A stretch of DNA of 19,201 bases. Source: Xanthobacteraceae bacterium. Its GTDB lineage: Bacteria; Pseudomonadota; Alphaproteobacteria; Rhizobiales; Xanthobacteraceae. Location: positions 1 to 19,201 of the forward strand of contig JASHYD010000327.1 in the NCBI GenBank assembly GCA_030043175.1. Direction: 5' to 3'. The notes beneath the pieces were generated by a model, which saw only the letters and a list, made by a program, of their open reading frames with translations, had not been told where the DNA came from and searched no databases. Each line of letters starts with the position of its first letter. The stretch's first letter is position 1. This document shows positions 1-8,337 of this stretch, in pieces. Made by a program: the position numbers and the translations under genes.

Positions 1-65
1 AGAAGACATTTTTTGGCATTGAAATTACTCATGTCCTGCTCCCTTGGTGCTGGTGGTCGCGAGAG

Positions 66-94
66 CCGGTGTCGTCCGCCATCGGCGACACCGG
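66..94. terminator. Strong GC-rich hairpin, possible terminator
   Basis: The arms 66-74 and 86-94 are a perfect 9-bp inverted repeat. Inside them CCG (76-78) pairs with CGG (83-85), giving a 12-bp stem with one bulged T at 75 and a CCAT loop. On the plus strand a short T-run (102-105) follows after a spacer, so it could terminate a plus-strand transcript entering from outside the window. It also lies about 185 bp beyond the stop of the minus-strand SDR gene. The T-tract is short and not adjacent, so its role is uncertain. Confidence 0.35.
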
Positions 95-280
95 ACCCGT
101 CTTTTCAACACGAAGCCTATGTTGTCAAAACTCATTCGTCACGCAACAAGTGGCGGTCCGATTTCTGCGGACATTGGGCAGGCCACTCGACAGTCGCCTC
201 GAAAGAACGGCGGCGCTCACGGTCTGCAAGATCGGAAAGCCGCTGTATCGCTGGGCCAGCGCAGCGGCACCGGTGCCAAC

Positions 281-958
281 TCACCAGGGAACAGTTTGGC
301 CTCGATAATCGAGGAAAAGCAGGCCACGCTTGCCGGCACGGCTGGCGATCACATCGACGACGCGCGGAATGCTTTGCGCGATCGAAAGCGGGGCGTCGGG
401 GCCGCCAAGGTCGGTGCGCACCCATCCCGGCGCGATGATCACGGTCGTGCGGGCGGCATGTCGGGCGGCAAAGCCTTTCATCAGCATGTTGAGCGCTGCC
501 TTGCTGGCGCTGTAGACCGGCAAATAGCCATCGCTCCGGCTGATGCTGCCGAGGCCCGAGGACATCACGCCGATGGTGCCGCCCCGCTTGACGAGATCTT
601 CGAAGGCTTCGACCACGCGCATGGGGCCGAGCGCGTTGGTGACCATCACGCGGGTGAAGTCCGCCGTTGACACTTCCGCGATCGTGTCATCGTTCATGAT
701 GCCGGCATTGACGAAGAGAAGGTCGAATCGCTTTTCGGCAAGCCGCCGACGCAGAACGGCGATCTGAGCCGGTTTGACGATATCGACCTTCTCGACAGCG
801 AGGCGTCCCTTGGACCGGTCGGCGATACGGTGAAGTGCCGTCCGCGCAGTGCGGCGAACTGTGCCGGTGACGTGCCAGCCTCGGCAAAGATATTCCTCCG
901 CGATGGCGAGCCCGAGGCCCCGAGAGGCGCCGATGATGAGCGCAGTTGGCGATGGCAT
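281..958 (-). CDS. SDR family NAD(P)-dependent oxidoreductase
   Basis: Predicted short-chain dehydrogenase/reductase of 225 residues, a cytosolic Rossmann-fold enzyme using NAD(P)(H); the substrate cannot be told from sequence. Visible motifs are the nucleotide-binding GASRGLG near residues 10-16, NAG at 84-86, and the catalytic YxxxK as YSASK with Tyr149 and Lys153, followed by the usual PGWVRTDLGG segment. The C-terminus (DYRGQTVPW) matches the usual end of this subgroup, so the protein looks complete. The start at 958 is chosen because GGAG lies six bases before it; an in-frame ATG four codons upstream (970) has poorer spacing. It lies downstream of the metallo-hydrolase gene on the same strand with a ~150 bp gap, so co-transcription is possible but not shown. 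Confidence 0.9.
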   Translation of the reverse strand: MPSPTALIIGASRGLGLAIAEEYLCRGWHVTGTVRRTARTALHRIADRSKGRLAVEKVDIVKPAQIAVLRRRLAEKRFDLLFVNAGIMNDDTIAEVSTADFTRVMVTNALGPMRVVEAFEDLVKRGGTIGVMSSGLGSISRSDGYLPVYSASKAALNMLMKGFAARHAARTTVIIAPGWVRTDLGGPDAPLSIAQSIPRVVDVIASRAGKRGLLFLDYRGQTVPW

Positions 959-1110
959 GTCAATCTCCATGAGTGGACAGCGCGGCGAATGAGCCGGGCT
1001 GGCCTGCGGTCATCGAGGTCGCCGTTTCGGCTATGCGTGTACGAAGAGGACCGCGGTTGCCTAAGTCTCGAGCGGACCGGTAGCGATTTTTATTTGCCGA
1101 CGGCCGCTTG

Positions 1111-2100
1111 CTAGAATTCCTTGAGGTCTTTGGCGACGAGCACTTCGCCGGAGAATTGCTTCTTCACATCGACTACCCACGCGGTGTAATCGTCGTCGGC
1201 CTTGAAAGTCAGATGCGTCAGGATCACCGTCTTGACCCCGGCGCGTGTCGCCATCTCCCCTACGTCGGTAGTGCTCAAGTGCCCCTGGGTCATCTGCAGT
1301 TTGATGCGTTCCTGCTCGTCGGCGGTCATGATCTGCCATTGTCCGCTCCTCAGCAGATCGCCCATCCGCTCCTCGATCGAGTTGGCTTCGGAGACGAGCA
1401 CGTCGGCGCCGCGCGCAAGCTCGGTCAGTGCTTGGTTCGGGCTGGTATCGCCGGTGAAGACGATGACTCGGTCCGGGGTGTCGAAGCGGTACGAATAGGA
1501 CTTGTGTCTGCCGGCGGCGGCCCCTTTGTGGAAGGCGAAATGGGTATTCTCGATCGCCGTCACCTTGATGTTGGCATCCTGGTAGACAACGCCAGGGCCG
1601 ACGTCATGACCGAAGAACAGTCGCTCGATCGGAATCGTGCGGCCACCGTCGGCGATCCTGCTCTCGGCGCTGATTGTGAAATACTGCACAGCGGCCTTGA
1701 CCAAATCTTCGGTCCTCGGCGGACCGTAGACGTTGATCGGCGTCGTCCTCTGGCTATCCCAGGCGACGGACATCAGCGTGCCCAGGCCAGCGGTGTGGTC
1801 GTCGTGGTGATGCGTGATGAAGATGGTGCCGACGTCACGGACGTTGAATCCAGCCTTCGCAATCCGGCGCGTGGCTCCGTCCCCAGCGTCAATGACATAG
1901 AGAGTTCCGTTGACGATCAGCAGGTTCGATGATTGCGCGCGATGTGGTCGCGGTGGCGGGCCCGCGACCGTTCCAAGCGTGATGAGCCGGCTGCCGGGAG
2001 TGCCCGCTCCGCCCCCGGGTTGGGCCGCGCCTGCATTGACCAGCGCAACGACTGATAAAGGGACGAGACTTGCAATCAGAGCCGGGCCGATCTTGCGCAT
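1111..2100 (-). CDS. Exported MBL-fold metallo-hydrolase, RNase Z-like
   Basis: Predicted zinc-dependent hydrolase of the metallo-beta-lactamase fold, 329 residues. The first ~27 residues form a signal peptide (Arg-Lys, hydrophobic core, then NAGAAQ), so it probably acts in the periplasm. The metal-binding HxHxDH motif is HHHDDH at about 97-102; further candidate ligands are His187 (ENTHF), Asp218 (FTGDTSPN), His274 (QGHLS) and His296 (LTHL). This layout is closest to the RNase Z/ElaC-like branch, but an exported protein is unlikely to process tRNA, so a small-molecule or ester substrate is more plausible. The start at 2100 is supported by GGAGAGG six bases upstream; an ATG ten codons earlier lacks this and would bury the signal peptide. 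Confidence 0.9.
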   Translation of the reverse strand: MRKIGPALIASLVPLSVVALVNAGAAQPGGGAGTPGSRLITLGTVAGPPPRPHRAQSSNLLIVNGTLYVIDAGDGATRRIAKAGFNVRDVGTIFITHHHDDHTAGLGTLMSVAWDSQRTTPINVYGPPRTEDLVKAAVQYFTISAESRIADGGRTIPIERLFFGHDVGPGVVYQDANIKVTAIENTHFAFHKGAAAGRHKSYSYRFDTPDRVIVFTGDTSPNQALTELARGADVLVSEANSIEERMGDLLRSGQWQIMTADEQERIKLQMTQGHLSTTDVGEMATRAGVKTVILTHLTFKADDDYTAWVVDVKKQFSGEVLVAKDLKEF

Positions 2101-2407
2101 TGGTAACCTCTCCGCGGGTGAAGCAGGCACTGAACCATCACAGGGCCGACGAGCCCGGTCTGGATAAACGGCTGAAAGCCACAGCGTGGCGTCCTCACAA
2201 CCTACTGACCGGACGAAATGTTGAGACGGCGGTTTTCAGGGCTTTGCGCCAATTACGACATCCGTCTCACGCACGCGTATCTCCATTCCGCCGATTGGCC
2301 GAGCCGCTTCCCGGTCTCGCGGCCAAGATTGACGATCGACTTTCGCGGCTTGCCCGACGGATTCGATCGAGATGGCAGACAAGGCATGCAGCTAGGCATT
2401 CGACATT
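2101..2407. other. Intergenic stretch, no gene recognised
   Basis: About 310 bases between the start of the exported metallo-hydrolase gene and the stop of the spermidine-synthase-like gene, both on the minus strand. It should hold the metallo-hydrolase promoter, but no convincing -35/-10 pair was found. Open frames here have no recognisable domain. Confidence 0.5.
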
Positions 2408-2436
2408 GGGCCCAAGCGCCATTAGCGCTTGGGCCC
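2408..2436 (-). terminator. Perfect 12-bp inverted repeat over a stop codon
   Basis: GGGCCCAAGCGC (2408-2419) and its exact reverse complement (2425-2436) flank a five-base loop that contains the TAA stop (2422-2424) of the spermidine-synthase-like gene. The last sense codons of that gene form one arm. A GC-rich hairpin here could stop transcription or protect the mRNA 3' end. No T-run follows on the minus strand (it continues AATGTCG), so it is not a canonical intrinsic terminator. Confidence 0.55.
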
Positions 2437-4035
2437 TCTCAAGGGGGTCACCCGATAAAGATCGGCCGGCGCAAAATCATCCGTGAGCACATCCGCACCT
2501 TTCGAGTGCAGCTCCGTGACGCGTTTGCCGACGAGAGCGGGCAATGGATAGCGGAAATGGTATTCCGTCTGTAGCGCAAGTGCGCGCCGTGTTAAACTTT
2601 CGGCTGTCGGCCTTGGGGCCGCGACCGCAACCGCAATCGCCTGTGGTTCGTTCGGTTCGCCCGAGGCCGGATAAACGTCGACAGTCGGGAACACCGCTCG
2701 CAAGGTGACCAGAGTCGAAAGGTAAAGTTTTGTATTGGCGACGATGTTGGATGCCACTGCTCCTCCGGGAGCAAGATGCTCCTTGACGAGCGCGTAGAAC
2801 TCCCGCGTCAGCATGTGGAATGGAACGCCGAGCTCGCGAAACGCATCCAGCAGGATCAGATCATAGGCATCTGTGTGACGGTTGAGATACACGCGGCCGT
2901 CGCCTTCGATAAACCGCACCTTATCAGTCTCCCGCAACCCGAAATATTTTTTTCCCGCCCCGATGACACCGGGGTCGAGTTCGACCACATCGATTTGGGT
3001 GTCCGGCATGGCGCGCCCCAGATAGGTCGATATAGATCCAGCGCCTAGCCCCATCATCAGAATGCGCTTGGTTTCTTGCGGATAAGCCAGTGCCACCGGC
3101 ATGACCCGGGTATACAAGAGTGTCATAACGTCGGGATCTTTGAGATCAATGAGCGACTCGATGTAATCGTGGCGCTTGTAGCTGCTGCTCAGCCCAAGGA
3201 GCGATCCATGCTTGTCGATAAACAGATCATTGTACTCGGTCTCCAGATGCGCGATCTGGCCGTCGCTGTGTTTGAGCATCTGCGCACGCACGCTCTCATC
3301 GATTAGGTCATCCGCGGAGACACGACTACTGGCAAACACAAGGACAGCGAGGGCAACGAGCCCAGCCACCGACCGGACACCGTTTCTTGGCAAGTGCATG
3401 CGATCGAGCGCCAACAACGATAGTCCGCTGCCTATACCAACCGCACCAAGCCAAAGCGTTATGGCGCGCGTGCCGATCGTGGGAATAAGCAAAAACGTCG
3501 TGCCAAGCGTGCCTGCGATCGAGCCGGCGGTAGACACGCCATAGACGGTGCCCGACACGGTCCCGGACCGCTGGGCGTTGCGCAACACAAGTCTGACCGC
3601 AAACGGCGAATACACGCCGAGCAGCACCACTGGCGGGAACATAATCGCAAGCGCCGCATAAAGACTGCCGAGGCGCACATTGTCTATGGTGTCAAGAACA
3701 AAGCGCAGTATTGTGTCGGCAAAGCTTGGCAGCGCAAGCAGGTAGACGGACGCAACGCCCACGATCATTCCGAGCACGGCTGCCGACACGGTGCGATCGG
3801 CGATGAAACCACCGAGAAAATAGCCCGCTGTCAGCGCCGCTAGCACCGTCGAGATCAGCGCCGCCCAGGTATAGATGCCGCTGCCGAAATAGGGGTTGAG
3901 ATACCGCGAGCCGAGCATTTCGAAGCTCATCACAATCGCGCCGATAACAAAAGCGACGATATAGATGACAACCTGAAACATAGCGGGCGATACCTTCCCG
4001 CGCACCTTCATTGCGGTTGATGTCACGCTCTCCAT
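2422..4035 (-). CDS. Membrane-anchored spermidine synthase-like protein
   Basis: A 537-residue protein of the fused membrane/spermidine-synthase family. The N-terminal ~235 residues contain about seven hydrophobic segments, beginning with the family signature around FEMLGSRYLNPYFG. The C-terminal half is a Rossmann methyltransferase/aminopropyltransferase fold with GLGAGS (~329-334), an acidic VELDP (~350-354), EGDGR (~377-381) and LLDAF (~396-400); the end holds VLTDDFAPADL, usual in this family. Members bind a decarboxylated SAM-type nucleotide in the polyamine-synthase fold, but the true substrate of the membrane-fused branch is not established. The start at 4035 is ten bases from GGAGG; a GTG two codons upstream (4041) is four bases away and is a real alternative. 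The stop lies inside a perfect inverted repeat. Confidence 0.88.
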   Translation of the reverse strand: MESVTSTAMKVRGKVSPAMFQVVIYIVAFVIGAIVMSFEMLGSRYLNPYFGSGIYTWAALISTVLAALTAGYFLGGFIADRTVSAAVLGMIVGVASVYLLALPSFADTILRFVLDTIDNVRLGSLYAALAIMFPPVVLLGVYSPFAVRLVLRNAQRSGTVSGTVYGVSTAGSIAGTLGTTFLLIPTIGTRAITLWLGAVGIGSGLSLLALDRMHLPRNGVRSVAGLVALAVLVFASSRVSADDLIDESVRAQMLKHSDGQIAHLETEYNDLFIDKHGSLLGLSSSYKRHDYIESLIDLKDPDVMTLLYTRVMPVALAYPQETKRILMMGLGAGSISTYLGRAMPDTQIDVVELDPGVIGAGKKYFGLRETDKVRFIEGDGRVYLNRHTDAYDLILLDAFRELGVPFHMLTREFYALVKEHLAPGGAVASNIVANTKLYLSTLVTLRAVFPTVDVYPASGEPNEPQAIAVAVAAPRPTAESLTRRALALQTEYHFRYPLPALVGKRVTELHSKGADVLTDDFAPADLYRVTPLRGPKR

Positions 4036-4499
4036 ATTCACTCAACCTCCGTCAGCGCCCCGTGTCAGTGTGACAACGCCGGCTTTCATCCAGGTGGCGC
4101 GCCGACGTCGACGGATCCGGGTTGACGGAACGGCAGGTCACGTTCTTCTGGTCTTGCAAAGATCGTCCGCTCATAGTGTCTAACGCCGCTTAACCGACCG
4201 GCGCGCGTGGTTGGAATCTCCACAGGCGAAAGTGCAGCTTGTTGAGTTGCTACCGTGTCTTCCGGAAGGAACGGACTGGATGAGTTCGTTCACCGTCACA
4301 TACAAAGGGGAGCCGATCAACCTCCGGAACTTAAGGCTCGGACACCCGAACCCACGCTGTGCGCGACGTTCCGACTAGCGTGCCAATGAGCGAAACCCGC
4401 GTCGCCGGCGCGAAAGAACTCATGCCGCGACTTGATGATGATAGCCGAATGTAGGGCGATTGAACAGCATCTCGTCCTCCATCGGATGTTTCGCAGGGC
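4036..4499. other. Gene-poor stretch between two minus-strand genes
   Basis: About 460 bases upstream of the spermidine-synthase-like gene and downstream of the caspase-Sel1 remnant. Only tiny open frames occur, for example a 40-codon minus frame (4052-4174) and a 32-codon plus frame from an ATG at 4279. Neither has a good ribosome site or a recognisable family. It may hold the promoter of the spermidine-synthase-like gene, but none could be pinned down. Confidence 0.4.
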
Positions 4500-5100
4500 T
4501 CATCGACAGATTAACGCAAGCCTCTTTAGAGCGTCCTGCCCGTACGCATTACCTTGATCCGCGCGAGCGTGTAGAGGCGCGCGGCCTCGCGGTCATCCTT
4601 GGGAAGGCCGCCCTGGCCCATTTCGTAGAAGCCCCCAAGATTGGCTTGCGCTGTAGTGTTTCCCTGCTCGGGGCGAGCTTTCAGAGGCACGCGGGCTCGG
4701 GGTCGTCCTTCGGAGGCCGCCGCTGCCGCCGGTTCTCGCGCCGGCTAGCTGTGCCACTTTATCTGGCGTCAGCGGTCGTGGCGGATCATTTCCGGCGCGG
4801 TCGGCGAAGATTGTCCCAGCGAAACAGCTGTCAAACACAAACAGCATGGACTTTGCAGGCGTGCGCTCCAAAGGAGCCCGTATTTCCGCCATCGAGACCG
4901 CTCTAAGACGGGCGGCATCGTAACCTCGCACGGTGCCGTCGAGCGCCGGCGTGTCTATTCCGGTGACGCTTGTCGGCAGTGCCTGGCCGACGCTGCACGG
5001 AACGTGCATCTAAAAATTGTGGTATGCTCGCAGGGGCGTCAACAAGCAGCAATGTCTCGGATAGGCCGAGGCCTGAAAAACTCACAGCGAGCAAATCGCG
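4500..5100 (-). pseudogene. Decayed caspase (peptidase C14)-Sel1 repeat protein
   Basis: Three successive minus-strand frames carry pieces of one protein type. First (about 5100-5010) comes LLAVSFSGLGLSE, which resembles the caspase His motif SGHG with His changed to Leu (codon CTC). Next, in another frame (5009 to about 4745), SMLFVFDSCFAGTIF contains the catalytic-Cys motif DSCF, with Cys at 4824-4826, followed by PPRPLTPDKVAQLAG. A third frame then gives TAQANLGGFYEMGQGGLPKD and DREAARLYTLA, a Sel1-like repeat. Near 4562-4566 a one-base loss shifts the frame again, and ADQGNAYGQDALKRL completes the repeat before a TGA at 4500-4502. Caspase-Sel1 fusions are known in Bradyrhizobium-type genomes, where they are thought to be cysteine peptidases with a protein-interaction tail. 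The 5' half is missing and no intact product can be made. Confidence 0.75.
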
Positions 5101-5264
5101 GCCGCAGCACGCAATGAACGGGGGAAATGTTGCGACGCAACGGCGTTCAGCCTTGGGCCAATAAGAGACACTCCCGCCTGTTCGGATCTCCGGAAAACGG
5201 TGTAACGTTCAGCCGACCGGGGCGCCCTTTCAAAACGCGGTATATGGACCGGGAAGGATCATCG

Positions 5265-6317
5265 ATGCAGCGACGCGAATTTATGGCCGCGATCGGCGCG
5301 GCGGCGGCGGCCGGCGCCATCTCGCAATCCAGTCCGATCGACGCGCAACCTGCGGGTGGCGTCGCGCATCGCACCATCCTCGCAAATGGCATTCATCTCC
5401 ATTTCGCCGAACAGGGCGAAGGACCGCTCGTCCTCTTGTGCCACGGCTTTCCAGAGTGTTGGTACTCGTGGCGACATCAACTTCCCGCGCTGTCGGCGGC
5501 TGGATTTCATGCTGTTGCGGTCGACATGCGAGGCTACGGTCAGTCCGACCGACCGGAGGCAATCGAGCAATACACTCTGCTGCATCTCGTCGGCGATATG
5601 GTGGGGCTCCTCGATGCGCTGGGCGTTGGACAAGCGGTCATCGCGGGACACGACTGGGGTGCCCCGGTCGCGTGGCACGCGGCTCTGCTACGCCCCGATC
5701 GTTTCCGTGCGGTGATCGGCCTGAGCGTGCCGTTTATGTCGAGGTCAGTGGTGTTTTTTAATCCGTCAGCCGCACCGCCGACTTCAGTCATGCCGCGGCG
5801 CGACGATGCGATCTTTTACCAAATCTATTTCCAGGCACCGGGAGTTGCGGAGGCCGAACTTGAACGCGACGTCCGGCAAACCTTCCTCAAGCTGTTGGCT
5901 AACCCGCCCTCCGAGAGGGCGGCCATCCCCTGGGTGCCACGAGAGGGCGGCTGGATTCCTCGCAGGCCGACGGTCGCGGGCTTGCCGGTCTGGCTGACAG
6001 AGGGGGATATCGATTTTTACGCCGGAGAGTTCAGGCGCACGGGGTTTCGCGGTGGCCTAAACTGGTACCGCAACATCGATCGAAATTGGGAGCTATTGGC
6101 GCCATTCGCGGGCGCGAAGGTGACTGTTCCGGCGCTTTACATGACCGGCGATCGGACTGCGCCGCAGGGAGGTATCGATCGGGTGCTCGCCGATTTGGCG
6201 AACGACGTGCCCCGATTGCGTCGAGCAATAGTTCTTCGGGACTGTGGTCATTGGGCGCAGCAGGAGCGCCCATCGCAAGTCAACGCCGCGATGATCGATT
6301 TCCTGCGCGAGTTGTGA
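5265..6317 (+). CDS. Tat-exported epoxide hydrolase (alpha/beta hydrolase)
   Basis: A 350-residue alpha/beta-hydrolase strongly resembling soluble epoxide hydrolases, which open epoxides to diols through an ester on an aspartate. Visible residues: oxyanion-hole HGFPE (60-64), nucleophile Asp130 in GHDWG, lid tyrosine in FYQIYFQ (Tyr185), second tyrosine in LNWYRN (Tyr268), candidate acid Asp296 (TGDRTAP) and base His329 (DCGHW). The lid stretch FYQIYFQAPGVAEAELE closely resembles the mammalian soluble enzyme as I remember it. The N-terminus QRREFM followed by an Ala-rich hydrophobic stretch and DAQPA is a twin-arginine-type signal, unusual for this mostly cytosolic family. The start at 5265 follows GGGAAGG and places the Arg pair at residues 3-4; earlier in-frame ATGs would bury the signal. 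The solute-binding-protein gene begins 64 bp downstream, suggesting one operon. Confidence 0.93.
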   Translation: MQRREFMAAIGAAAAAGAISQSSPIDAQPAGGVAHRTILANGIHLHFAEQGEGPLVLLCHGFPECWYSWRHQLPALSAAGFHAVAVDMRGYGQSDRPEAIEQYTLLHLVGDMVGLLDALGVGQAVIAGHDWGAPVAWHAALLRPDRFRAVIGLSVPFMSRSVVFFNPSAAPPTSVMPRRDDAIFYQIYFQAPGVAEAELERDVRQTFLKLLANPPSERAAIPWVPREGGWIPRRPTVAGLPVWLTEGDIDFYAGEFRRTGFRGGLNWYRNIDRNWELLAPFAGAKVTVPALYMTGDRTAPQGGIDRVLADLANDVPRLRRAIVLRDCGHWAQQERPSQVNAAMIDFLREL

Positions 6318-6381
6318 GCAAGGGTGACCGGCCGACACGCCCATATCGCGCCTGATGTGTTTTAGAAATGAGAGGGACGCG

Positions 6382-7362
6382 ATGAATGATATTCGCTGCC
6401 TATCCGCCCCACGGATCGTCACCGCCGTTACCGTCATTCTCCTCGGAATGCTTTGCCAGGATGCAAAACCTCAGCCGGCGCGAGCAATCAAGATCATTGT
6501 TCCGCTCGCCCCCGGAGGCGGTGCTGACATCCTGGCACGCACCTTGGCGGATCACATTCGCCGCATGCAGGGGATCGGTGTGATCGTTGAAAATCGCGCC
6601 GGCGCTGGCTCGGTCATAGGAACTGAAGCTGTTTCGCACGCTGCGCCCGACGGCAACACCTTGCTCATCAACACACCTAATCTGGTCATCGCGCCACATT
6701 TGCGAAAGCTGAGCTATGATCCTTTGACCAGTTTCGAGCCCATCTGCAAGCTGGTCAATTCGCCTACCGTTGTTGTAGTCAACGCCGCCTCGCCTTACCG
6801 TTCGCTCGCCGATCTGGTTGACGCAGCGCGGGCCGACCCGGGCGGCTTGACGCTGGCGAGCGTCGGACCGGCAACCACGCTGCACATTGCTGCCGAGAAG
6901 CTCAAACGCACAACCAAAGCCGACGTGACGTACATCCCGTTTTCCGGTAGCGGTCCAGCGCTGAATGCACTTTTGGGACAGCACGTCACGGCGGTGTTGG
7001 CTGAATACCCCGCGGTGTCGGAGCAACTCAAGGCGGGCAATTTGCGAGCGCTTGCTGCTGGATCGGCGACGCGTTTCGACCCGCTTTGGGACCTGCCAAC
7101 CGTTGCCGAATCCGGATATCCGGGATTTCAGGTCGATGTGTGGTGGGGTGTATTTGCGCCGGCCCAGACACCGAAAACAATGGTTTCCCTGCTTGCCGAG
7201 GCATTCTCACGTGCTGTTCAGTCACCGGATATCCGGGAAAAGCTGGTAGCACTGGGTTTCTACCCCGCTAGTGTGTGCGGCGCGGAGTTCGTTAGTTTCA
7301 TGCGCAGCCAAAATGATGAATATAGTCAAATCATTCACGATGCGAACATCAAGGCAGATTGA
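6382..7362 (+). CDS. Bug/TctC-family periplasmic solute-binding protein
   Basis: A 326-residue tripartite tricarboxylate transporter (TTT) receptor of the Bug family, which captures carboxylates or other small organic anions in the periplasm. An N-terminal hydrophobic signal (~10-30) precedes the mature start near IKIIVPLAPGGGADILAR, the family signature. Other usual features are the VENRAGAGSVIGTEAV segment, the LPTVAESGYPGF segment and length in the usual 300-330 range. The start at 6382 has AGAGGG five bases upstream. No TctA/TctB membrane subunits are nearby; orphan Bug receptors are common in beta- and alphaproteobacteria and some act as sensors. Position just after the epoxide hydrolase suggests it binds a related substrate or product, which is inference only. 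Confidence 0.92.
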   Translation: MNDIRCLSAPRIVTAVTVILLGMLCQDAKPQPARAIKIIVPLAPGGGADILARTLADHIRRMQGIGVIVENRAGAGSVIGTEAVSHAAPDGNTLLINTPNLVIAPHLRKLSYDPLTSFEPICKLVNSPTVVVVNAASPYRSLADLVDAARADPGGLTLASVGPATTLHIAAEKLKRTTKADVTYIPFSGSGPALNALLGQHVTAVLAEYPAVSEQLKAGNLRALAAGSATRFDPLWDLPTVAESGYPGFQVDVWWGVFAPAQTPKTMVSLLAEAFSRAVQSPDIREKLVALGFYPASVCGAEFVSFMRSQNDEYSQIIHDANIKAD

Positions 7363-7486
7363 GCCGCGAGGCTGCCGCGGGGGCGGCGCGGGTGCGGCTC
7401 GCGGCCTCTTCCGCGCTGTCGGCAGAGACGTAGGTTCAATCGCGAGAGTGGATACAAGCATTTGATATGACAGCAGAGCACGGTTC

Positions 7487-8125
7487 ATGAAGCCATTGCC
7501 GTCGCCGCTTCTCGTCATCACTGACCGCCATCAGGCGCGACATTCCATTGTAACAATCGCCGAGGCCGTCGGACGGGCTGGCGGTCGCTGGCTCATGTTG
7601 CGCGACAAGGACCTCGAACCAGCCCAGCGCCGCAGTCTCGCCGTCAGCCTGGCCGAGATCGTCGGCCGTCACGGGATGCATCTCTCAGTCAGCCGCGATG
7701 TCGATCTGGCCGCGGCGTGCGGTGCCTCGGTGCACCTTCCGTGGGCCGCAGCCGTGGGTGCTGTCCGCCAGCGCCTCGCTCCGAGCGCCCTCATCGGCGC
7801 GTCCGCGCATGGTTTGGACGACGTCGCCGCCGCGGCTGCAGCGGGGGCAGATTACGTGACTCTCAGCCCGATTTTTCTTACCTCCAGCAAGCCAGGCTAC
7901 GGCCCAGCGCTGGGCGTTGCCGCGATCGAGCTTGCGGCGAGCCTCGGCATTGCGGTCATCGCACTCGGCGGTCTGACAGCCGAACTCGTCCGGCCTTGCC
8001 TTGCAGCCGGTGCCGCCGGGGTCGCGGTCATGGGCGAGATTATGCGATCGGACAATCCGGGCCCTGTCGTCGGCGGACTGTTGGACGCGTGCAGGGCCGC
8101 GCAGCTTCAAACACCGATCGCGTGA
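7487..8125 (+). CDS. Thiamine phosphate synthase (ThiE/TenI-like)
   Basis: A 212-residue TIM-barrel protein of the ThiE/TenI family. ThiE joins the hydroxymethylpyrimidine diphosphate and thiazole phosphate moieties to give thiamine phosphate; TenI is a related thiazole tautomerase. Family signatures are LLVITDR (8-14), WLMLRDKDL (35-43), SVHLP (81-85), the phosphate/pyrimidine loop SPIFLTSSKPGYGPALG (127-143) and the glycine-rich IALGGL (158-163) with AGVAVMGEI (177-185). The spot where classical ThiE has HLGQ reads HLPW and SVH is replaced by SAH, which leans toward the TenI-like or divergent group, so the exact reaction is not settled. The upstream SD is weak. No TPP riboswitch motif was found in the 124 bp upstream and no other thi gene is in the window. 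Confidence 0.85.
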   Translation: MKPLPSPLLVITDRHQARHSIVTIAEAVGRAGGRWLMLRDKDLEPAQRRSLAVSLAEIVGRHGMHLSVSRDVDLAAACGASVHLPWAAAVGAVRQRLAPSALIGASAHGLDDVAAAAAAGADYVTLSPIFLTSSKPGYGPALGVAAIELAASLGIAVIALGGLTAELVRPCLAAGAAGVAVMGEIMRSDNPGPVVGGLLDACRAAQLQTPIA

Positions 8126-8337
8126 GCGAAGTGAGCAAGGGCCGCGTCGGCGCGATGATTTCGCACTGTCGATATCCGTGGAAGTTTGGCGGTCGACACC
8201 CGCCTCGCGCAACGGGTCCCAGGTCCTTCCGCAGATCGCAACCCGGTTGGCGATTCAATTGCCGGCGACGATCGCCCAAGCCATGCGGCCGGAGCAGGCT
8301 GCTCTTGCAGCCGCCCCAGCTGCATCGCGCCACAGAG

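Noticed and set aside
1108..1932. Plus-strand open frame (274 codons) opposite the metallo-hydrolase gene
   Set aside because: The minus strand has a signal peptide, HHHDDH and SD; the plus frame has no recognisable domain.
4052..4174. 40-codon minus-strand frame upstream of the spermidine-synthase-like gene
   Set aside because: No ribosome site, no recognisable similarity and polar composition; chance open frame is likely.
7363..7486. TPP riboswitch upstream of the thiamine-phosphate synthase gene
   Set aside because: No recognisable THI-box core was found. A GCCGCGAG/CTCGCGGC pair (7363-7370 with 7398-7405) exists but looks like a weak terminator or chance GC pairing.
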